From the IMG/VR virus record IMGVR_UViG_3300043420_001340, positions 1-21,894 of that record: a DNA stretch of 21,894 nucleotides, one strand, 5' to 3'. The translations under genes and the position numbers were made by a program. The notes beneath the pieces were generated by a model. It had not been told where the DNA came from and searched no databases. It was given only the letters and a program-made list of their open reading frames with translations. Positions 16,456 through 21,894 of the stretch are shown here, piece after piece. Source of the stretch: a virus. Position 1 is the stretch's first letter. Every line of letters begins with the position of its first letter.

Positions 16456-18027
16456 ATGGCAGCAATAATAACTGATCAATTAAGAGTATTAACTGCGAAA
16501 TTATTCGTAGAAAGATCTACTGATCCAAACAACTCATACTATACTTTTATTGGTTTACCAAATCCAGAAGATATTTTATCTAACTGGGATACTAATCCAA
16601 TAGCGCCAAAAGATTGTCTTGATGAGGAGAATAATTATTGGGACACAACTATTGCATTAAAAAAGATTACTTCAGATAATATTAGATTATCTATAAGAAG
16701 ATATCAATGGCAGAGTGGAAATGTGTACGATATGTATCGTCATGATGTATCCAGAACAAATCTTTCTAAACCATCAAAGTCAACTACCCTCTATAGGGCT
16801 CCATATTATGTAATAAACCAAGATTATAGGGTTTATATTTGCCTTCAAAATGGAACTACTCCAGAAACTCCAGATGGTTCTCCATCACTAGATGAACCAA
16901 CTTTTACTGATCTAGAACCAAGAGAGGCGGGTACAAGTGGTGATGGTTACATTTGGAAGTATCTCTTTACAGTAAAACCTGCAGACATTATTAAGTTTGA
17001 TTCTATTGATTTTGTACCAACTCCCCCAAATTGGAGCACTAATCAAGAGTATGCCGCAATTAGAAATAATGCAAAAAATAGTGGACAATTAAAAATTATA
17101 ACTATAACCAATAGAGGATCTGGTATTGGAACCGCTAATGCAGTTTACACAAATGTTCCGATTAAAGGGGATGGATCTGGCGCTGAAGCAACTATTGTTA
17201 TTGATAATGATTCGAAAGTTGAGTCTATTACGGTTTCTAAGGGAGGTAGTGGATATTCATTTGGGTCTATAGACTTAGTTGCTGGAAATGTTCCTCAGGG
17301 AACTGTAGACCCAACATTTGATGTCATCATTCCACCTAAAGGAGGACATGGTGCGGATTTATATGCCGAATTGGGAGCTTTCAATGTTCTACTTTATACT
17401 AGAATTGAAAATGATGAACTAAATCCAGACTTTATAACTGGAAATAAAATTGCAAGAATCGGAGTTGTAGAAAATCCAACTTCTTATGGATCTCAGAACA
17501 TATTAAATACAGAAAAAGCAAGCGCCTTGTATGCTATTCGCCTAACAGGATCACCAGGAACAGTACAAACTGCAGTATTTGAGCCGAATAGTTTTGTTTA
17601 TCAAACGGTAGGACTTGGAAAAACTTCAGTGGGAAGAGTTGTATCATATGACCAACAAACTGGTGTTTTAAAATTATGGCAAGATAGAACTTTTGCAGGA
17701 TTTTCTACAGATGGTTCTAGAGTAAATAATCCTCCATATGGATTTGCATTGAACGAGTTTACATCATCTCCAGAAACTGGTGGAAATTTAACAATCACAG
17801 GTGGTTCAGTAAACTTAGATATTGACGCTGGATTTAGTGGTATCACAACCACAATAAATAATGATGGTAATTTTAAAACATATTATCTAGGACAAACTTT
17901 TGCCAACGGAATAGCAAATCCAGAAGTTACAAAATATTCTGGAACAACCCTATATGTTGACAATAGACCATCGATCACAAGATCAAAGTCACAAAAAGAA
18001 GATATCAAAGTCATTTTGCAGTTCTAA
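16456..18027 (+). CDS. 8: Baseplate wedge subunit gp8 (T4 gp8-like) with an inserted beta module
   Basis: A 523-aa protein; T4 gp8 is ~334 aa. The gp8 framework is clear: an N-terminal segment with NSYYTFIGLPNPED (26-39), YRAPYYVINQDYRVYICL (113-130), GDGYIWKYLF (162-171, compare T4 GDGYVWEYLF), GNKIARIGVVENP (329-341, compare T4 GNKGFRQISIITNP), and the C-terminus TLYVDNRPSITR...DIKVILQF (498-523, compare T4 MIYMENRPPI...EINILFTF). T4 comparisons are from memory. Extra length lies at ~210-300 (TNRGSGIG and KGGSGYS units) and ~345-490. gp8 forms a dimer on the outer wedge, joining gp7 and gp10. A late-promoter-like CATAAATA precedes it. The start MAAIITDQLRVL fits relatives in marine T4-like phages. 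Stop TAA is 6 bases before the next ATG. Confidence 0.92.
   Translation: MAAIITDQLRVLTAKLFVERSTDPNNSYYTFIGLPNPEDILSNWDTNPIAPKDCLDEENNYWDTTIALKKITSDNIRLSIRRYQWQSGNVYDMYRHDVSRTNLSKPSKSTTLYRAPYYVINQDYRVYICLQNGTTPETPDGSPSLDEPTFTDLEPREAGTSGDGYIWKYLFTVKPADIIKFDSIDFVPTPPNWSTNQEYAAIRNNAKNSGQLKIITITNRGSGIGTANAVYTNVPIKGDGSGAEATIVIDNDSKVESITVSKGGSGYSFGSIDLVAGNVPQGTVDPTFDVIIPPKGGHGADLYAELGAFNVLLYTRIENDELNPDFITGNKIARIGVVENPTSYGSQNILNTEKASALYAIRLTGSPGTVQTAVFEPNSFVYQTVGLGKTSVGRVVSYDQQTGVLKLWQDRTFAGFSTDGSRVNNPPYGFALNEFTSSPETGGNLTITGGSVNLDIDAGFSGITTTINNDGNFKTYYLGQTFANGIANPEVTKYSGTTLYVDNRPSITRSKSQKEDIKVILQF
17083..17355 (+). other. Inserted GGSGY-type module inside gp8
   Basis: Residues ~210-300 hold two units of the kind abundant in the two upstream large proteins: ITITNRGSGIG (~215-225), then GDGSGAEATIVID, then SITVSKGGSGYSFGSIDL (~257-274). 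They lie between the segments corresponding to T4 gp8 'YLF...VP' and 'GNKG...TNP', where T4 gp8 has no such units as I recall it. Boundaries are approximate. Confidence 0.6.
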
Positions 18028-18033
18028 AAAATC

Positions 18034-21000
18034 ATGCCCCAAGAAACTAATTTAAATATTTCTCCATATTTTGACGATTTTGATGCAAATAAGAACTTTT
18101 ATAAAGTTCTCTTTAAACCTGGATATCCTGTTCAAGCGAGAGAACTGACTGGGTTACAGTCTATTTTGCAAAACCAAATTGAGCAGTTTGGAAATCATGT
18201 ATTTAAAGAGGGTTCTGTTGTAATTCCTGGTCAGATAAATTACAACAACCAATTTTTTGCAGTAGAAGTTGAAGATTCTTATGCAGGAATCTCTTTATCA
18301 TTTTATTTGGATGATTTGGTAGGAAAAACTATCAAAGGGGCAACATCCAATGTTCAAGCAAAAATTGTAAAGGTTCTTGATACTTCTTTTTCGGAAAGAT
18401 CATACGTTACTCTATATGTTTCCTATCAGGGAGCTGGTGTTGATAATCAAGCAGTTTTTTCTGATGCAGAAACTCTTCTTCTTGAAGAAAATTTAGTTAA
18501 GGGACAATTCATCATTCAAAGTGGGGAAGGATTTGCAAATACTGCTGGAGTTGATGCAACTTCTATCGGATCTGCTGTTATCTTATCTGAGGGTGTTTAT
18601 TTTATAAGAGGAACATTTGTAAATGTAGAGAGTCAGACTCTAATTCTTGATGCACATTCAAATTTCCCATCATATAAAGTTGGTTTTGATATCGTTGAGG
18701 AAATTATTTCTTCAGATGATGATGAAACGCTGAATGATAATGCAAAGGGATTTACAAATTATGCTGCATCTGGTGCAGACAGATTTAGAATTAGAGCAAT
18801 TCTTTCTAAAAAACCATTAGATAATAATGAAAATCAGAGTTTCATTAGTCTTTTAGAAGTAAGAGAAGGTATTTTAATCTCAGGGAAGAAAAAAGAATCA
18901 ACATATAACATTCTCCAGGATGAGATTGCTAGGAGAACATACGATGAGTCTGGAGATTATTATGTAAGACCTTTTTCAATATCGGCCAGAGAGTCATTAA
19001 ATAATAATCTTGGAAATAATGGCATATTTAATGATAATCAATTAACATATTCAAATAATGTCCCCAGCGATTCTCTGGGAGTTTACAGAATATCTCCTGG
19101 AAAAGCTTATGTTCAGGGATATGAAGTTGAGACTATTTCAACAACCTATATTGATTTTGAGAAACCAAGAACAACAAATACCACAGAAAACGAGGAGATT
19201 GTATATCAAACTGGATCAACTTATGTTCTTAATAGGGTTTATGGAGCACCTTCTATCAATCTAGGAGCACCATTTACCGTAAGTTTAAGATCCGAAAGAA
19301 TTGGTGGTATCAATACAGTATCTGCAGGTAAAGAAATCGGACTTGCTAGAGTATATGATTTTGCTCTAGAGTCTGGATCATATGATACAATATTCCCAGA
19401 CCTAAATCAATGGAATATTTCACTGTTTGATATCCAAACATACACAGAAATATCCTTAAATGAACCAATTACACTTTCCACTCCAAAGTTTATCAAAGGA
19501 AAGTCTAGCGGTGCAACTGGTTATTTGGTAGAAAATGTAACCAACTCAAATATCATTACACTTTATGGGACAAAAGGAACTTTTTCAAAAGGAGAAAAGT
19601 TCATTTTTGATGGACTAGAAACTGACAGTAGAGTTTCTATTGCAATTACTTCATATGCAGTTGATGATGTCCAATCACTTTCTCAAGTAGGAACATCATC
19701 TACAATTTTCAATGCTGATATTATTCCCGATATAAAGCAGTTTTTTGGAAATGCTACTATTACTACAGAGTATGATAATGGAAGTGGAGTTGGAATTAGT
19801 ACCATTAGAGTAACAGATAGTCAAGATATTATATTTACAAATATTGTAAAACCAGGAAATCTAATTTCTTATACAAAGTCAGGAGAAACCTCTCAGACTT
19901 TTTCAAAGGTATTGACCGTAAATGAAAAAGACTTAGTAATTGCTGGTATTACTACTGTAGCAAACATTTGTGAAGGTTCTCTTCCACAGAGTAATATTGA
20001 CGTTAATGACTTAACCCTTTTAGCATCAAGATTTTTACCTTCTGGGGATAACACTTTATATACAACTCTACCACGTCCATTTATTTCAAATGTAGATTTA
20101 AGTGAGTCTAATTTAATAATCAGAAAAGAATATCCAATTACAATCTCTTCAAATGAGACTAATGCAATTACTGCAGATCAAGATGAAACATTCTTACCAT
20201 TCGATGAAGAAAGATATGTATTGACTACATCATCTGGCGAATTTGAAATTCTGACTGAAGATAGATTTATTTTTGCAAATGGACAGAAGCAACTTCAGAT
20301 TGTCGGATTGGCAAGTGCAACTGATGCTAATGCAAGATTAATTGCAACTCTGAGAAAAATTAATGTAAAGAATAAGGTAAAAAATAAAACTAGAATTAAT
20401 AGTTTAGTATTTGATAGATCCAGAGACGTTTCTTCTGGTGTTGGTACTACATCTTTAAATGATGGACTTTCATATAGCGAAAGTTATCCATATGGAACTA
20501 GAGTTCAGGACGAAGATCTTTGCCTTTTAGTTCCAGATGTTACTAAGGTATATGCTATTTTAGAGTCTACAAATACAAATGATCCTATTCTACCAACTAT
20601 AAACTTCTCAACTCTTAGTGGCGCATCAGCAACTACAGAGGATCTTGCAATTGGGGAAGAGTTTATTGGAGAAAGAAGTGGTGCAGTTGGAGTACTCGTA
20701 TCTAAGATAAATGATGGTAGAATTGAGTTTAGTTACTTAAATGAAAATGTTATTCAAGAATCAGAAACAATCAGATTTAAAGAATCTGGAGTTACTGGTA
20801 TAGTTGGATCAATTAGTGCTGGAAGTAGAAACGTAATAACCAACTTTACATTTGATTACGGTCAAAAAGATACCATATATGACTATACTTACCTAAAAAG
20901 AAATGCAAATAGTCCAGAACCAAAAGGAAAAATAAGAGTCATATATGAGTCTGCAGATTTTACTAGTGCAGATACTGGAGATATTGTAACATCAAACTCA

Positions 21001-21894
21001 TATAATCAGTATGATTATTGTACTATTACATTTGCAAAAGAGACTGTAAATAATGGCGATATAATTGATGGTCGTCTTAGAGTAAAACAATATGACTTAA
21101 ACAATACAGATCGCTCACCTTTTGAATTCTGGGGAAGATCTTTTGATCAAACAAATAACTGCACAAAGCATGTTTTAGCAAGTGATGAATCTTTTGTTGC
21201 ATCTTATTCATATTATTTACCAAGAATTGATAAAATTTATCTAACAAAAGATGGTATTTTCCAATTAAATAAAGGTACTCCAGCAGAAATGCCAGAAGAA
21301 CCACCATCTGTTGATGGGGCACTTGAAGTTGCGACTATATCAATTCCACCATATCTTTGCGATGCATCTAGAGTTTCTATTGATCTAACCGATCATAAAC
21401 GCTATAGAATGAGCGATATTGCAAAACTTGAAGAGAGAGTAAAAAATCTAGAGAAATATACTTCTCTCAATTTACTTGAATCCGCAACAGAAAATCTGAA
21501 GATCAAAGATTCTGCAGGATTAGATAGATTTAAGTCTGGATTCTTTGTTGATGATTTTACAACTACAAGTTCTCAGACTAAAACAACAATTGTAAAAAAT
21601 AGTATTGATACAAAAAATTCAGAGTTAAGACCAGCACCTTATACCACAGAGGTTGATCTTATCATTGGATCTAGATCTTTGGTTGGAATTGGATCAACAC
21701 TAAATCCACTAGCAGATCCTCAATATGTAACGGACTTAATTGGAAACGGTTCTAAGAGAACTGGTCAATTAATATCTCTAGACTATGAAGATGTTGTTAA
21801 AATAGAAAATCCATATGCAACGAGAACTGAAAATATTACTCCTTTCCTTGTAATTTCATATACAGGGTCAATTACTCTATTCCCATCATCAGAT
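18034..21894 (+). CDS. Large virion structural protein, DUF4815-like, 3' end outside the window
   Basis: The frame is open from ATG 18034 to the last base: 1287 codons checked with no stop, so the gene is cut by the window edge. The N-terminus (NLNISPYFDDFDANKNFYKV, then FKPGYPVQARELTGLQSILQ and NQIEQFGNHVFKEG) fits a conserved marine T4-like phage family that I believe is Pfam DUF4815; the name is from memory. YRISPGKAYVQGYEVE at ~351-366 is a second family signature. Units of the type 'G.SSGATGYLV' recur at ~103, ~489, ~879 and ~918. Near the end, MSDIAKLEERVKNLEKY (1126-1142) is a short coiled coil, followed by DRFKSGFFVDDF. No Shine-Dalgarno is seen; the start follows the gp8 stop by 6 bases in the same frame, suggesting coupled translation. 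Likely a baseplate or tail-fibre component; the exact T4 counterpart is unclear. Confidence 0.88.
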   Translation, partial: MPQETNLNISPYFDDFDANKNFYKVLFKPGYPVQARELTGLQSILQNQIEQFGNHVFKEGSVVIPGQINYNNQFFAVEVEDSYAGISLSFYLDDLVGKTIKGATSNVQAKIVKVLDTSFSERSYVTLYVSYQGAGVDNQAVFSDAETLLLEENLVKGQFIIQSGEGFANTAGVDATSIGSAVILSEGVYFIRGTFVNVESQTLILDAHSNFPSYKVGFDIVEEIISSDDDETLNDNAKGFTNYAASGADRFRIRAILSKKPLDNNENQSFISLLEVREGILISGKKKESTYNILQDEIARRTYDESGDYYVRPFSISARESLNNNLGNNGIFNDNQLTYSNNVPSDSLGVYRISPGKAYVQGYEVETISTTYIDFEKPRTTNTTENEEIVYQTGSTYVLNRVYGAPSINLGAPFTVSLRSERIGGINTVSAGKEIGLARVYDFALESGSYDTIFPDLNQWNISLFDIQTYTEISLNEPITLSTPKFIKGKSSGATGYLVENVTNSNIITLYGTKGTFSKGEKFIFDGLETDSRVSIAITSYAVDDVQSLSQVGTSSTIFNADIIPDIKQFFGNATITTEYDNGSGVGISTIRVTDSQDIIFTNIVKPGNLISYTKSGETSQTFSKVLTVNEKDLVIAGITTVANICEGSLPQSNIDVNDLTLLASRFLPSGDNTLYTTLPRPFISNVDLSESNLIIRKEYPITISSNETNAITADQDETFLPFDEERYVLTTSSGEFEILTEDRFIFANGQKQLQIVGLASATDANARLIATLRKINVKNKVKNKTRINSLVFDRSRDVSSGVGTTSLNDGLSYSESYPYGTRVQDEDLCLLVPDVTKVYAILESTNTNDPILPTINFSTLSGASATTEDLAIGEEFIGERSGAVGVLVSKINDGRIEFSYLNENVIQESETIRFKESGVTGIVGSISAGSRNVITNFTFDYGQKDTIYDYTYLKRNANSPEPKGKIRVIYESADFTSADTGDIVTSNSYNQYDYCTITFAKETVNNGDIIDGRLRVKQYDLNNTDRSPFEFWGRSFDQTNNCTKHVLASDESFVASYSYYLPRIDKIYLTKDGIFQLNKGTPAEMPEEPPSVDGALEVATISIPPYLCDASRVSIDLTDHKRYRMSDIAKLEERVKNLEKYTSLNLLESATENLKIKDSAGLDRFKSGFFVDDFTTTSSQTKTTIVKNSIDTKNSELRPAPYTTEVDLIIGSRSLVGIGSTLNPLADPQYVTDLIGNGSKRTGQLISLDYEDVVKIENPYATRTENITPFLVISYTGSITLFPSSD
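21409..21483 (+). other. Short heptad coiled coil in the DUF4815-like protein
   Basis: Residues ~1126-1150 read MSDIAKLEERVKNLEKYTSL with hydrophobic residues at I1129, L1132, V1136, L1139, Y1142 and L1146, a 3-4 heptad spacing. It is preceded by HKRYR and followed by the conserved-looking LLESATENLKIKDSAG. Such a helix typically trimerises or dimerises fibrous phage proteins; here this is inference. Confidence 0.55.

Noticed and set aside
1-21894. CRISPR array, tRNA genes, insertion sequence, integrase or attachment site
   Set aside because: No regularly spaced identical repeats, cloverleaf-like segments, transposase motifs or terminal inverted repeats were seen; repeats present are diverged protein modules inside genes.

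Overview
The window is AT-rich, densely packed, and codes on the + strand only. It looks like part of the virion-structure region of a T4-like marine myovirus of the cyanophage / pelagiphage type. The case rests on a run of baseplate-wedge homologues in T4 order (gp25, gp6, a gp7-like protein, gp8), followed by a large structural protein of a kind known from marine T4-like phages. T4-late-promoter-like TATAAATA variants stand in front of two of these genes. No host gene, integrase, tRNA or replication gene is present, so the host (Synechococcus, Prochlorococcus or SAR11-like) cannot be read from this piece; assignment to a cyanophage-type myovirus is inference.

Layout. Positions 1-1145 hold three small genes: the end of a Q/E/S-tailed 49-codon ORF, a 200-aa protein with ATP-grasp-like motifs, and an 82-aa unknown with the only strong Shine-Dalgarno in the window, next to a perfect hairpin. 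From about 1149 a compact late block begins: gp25 (1176-1580), gp6 (1580-3544, stop/start overlapping by one base), a giant 3109-aa protein (3546-12875), an 1181-aa modular protein (12891-16436), then a second late-promoter-like motif, gp8 (16456-18027) and a >1287-aa structural protein that runs off the right edge (18034-21894).

The most interesting reading is that the 3109-aa protein is a strongly remodelled gp7. Its first ~250 residues and a segment near residues 2616-2650 each resemble short, normally neighbouring parts of T4 gp7. Here they are separated by about 2,400 residues of repeated beta-type modules and one YHYH domain. The same modules recur in the 1181-aa protein and as an insertion inside gp8. 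The baseplate wedge thus seems to have been enlarged by spreading a shared module set through several neighbouring genes, probably adding surface-exposed parts to the baseplate.

How the genes work together: gp25, gp6, gp7 and gp8 are the wedge proteins that assemble around the central hub to form the hexagonal baseplate. The two other large proteins lie in the same block and are probably baseplate-periphery or fibre-like parts. Most starts in the block lack a recognisable Shine-Dalgarno and follow the previous stop by 0-20 bases, pointing to coupled translation or short late leaders.
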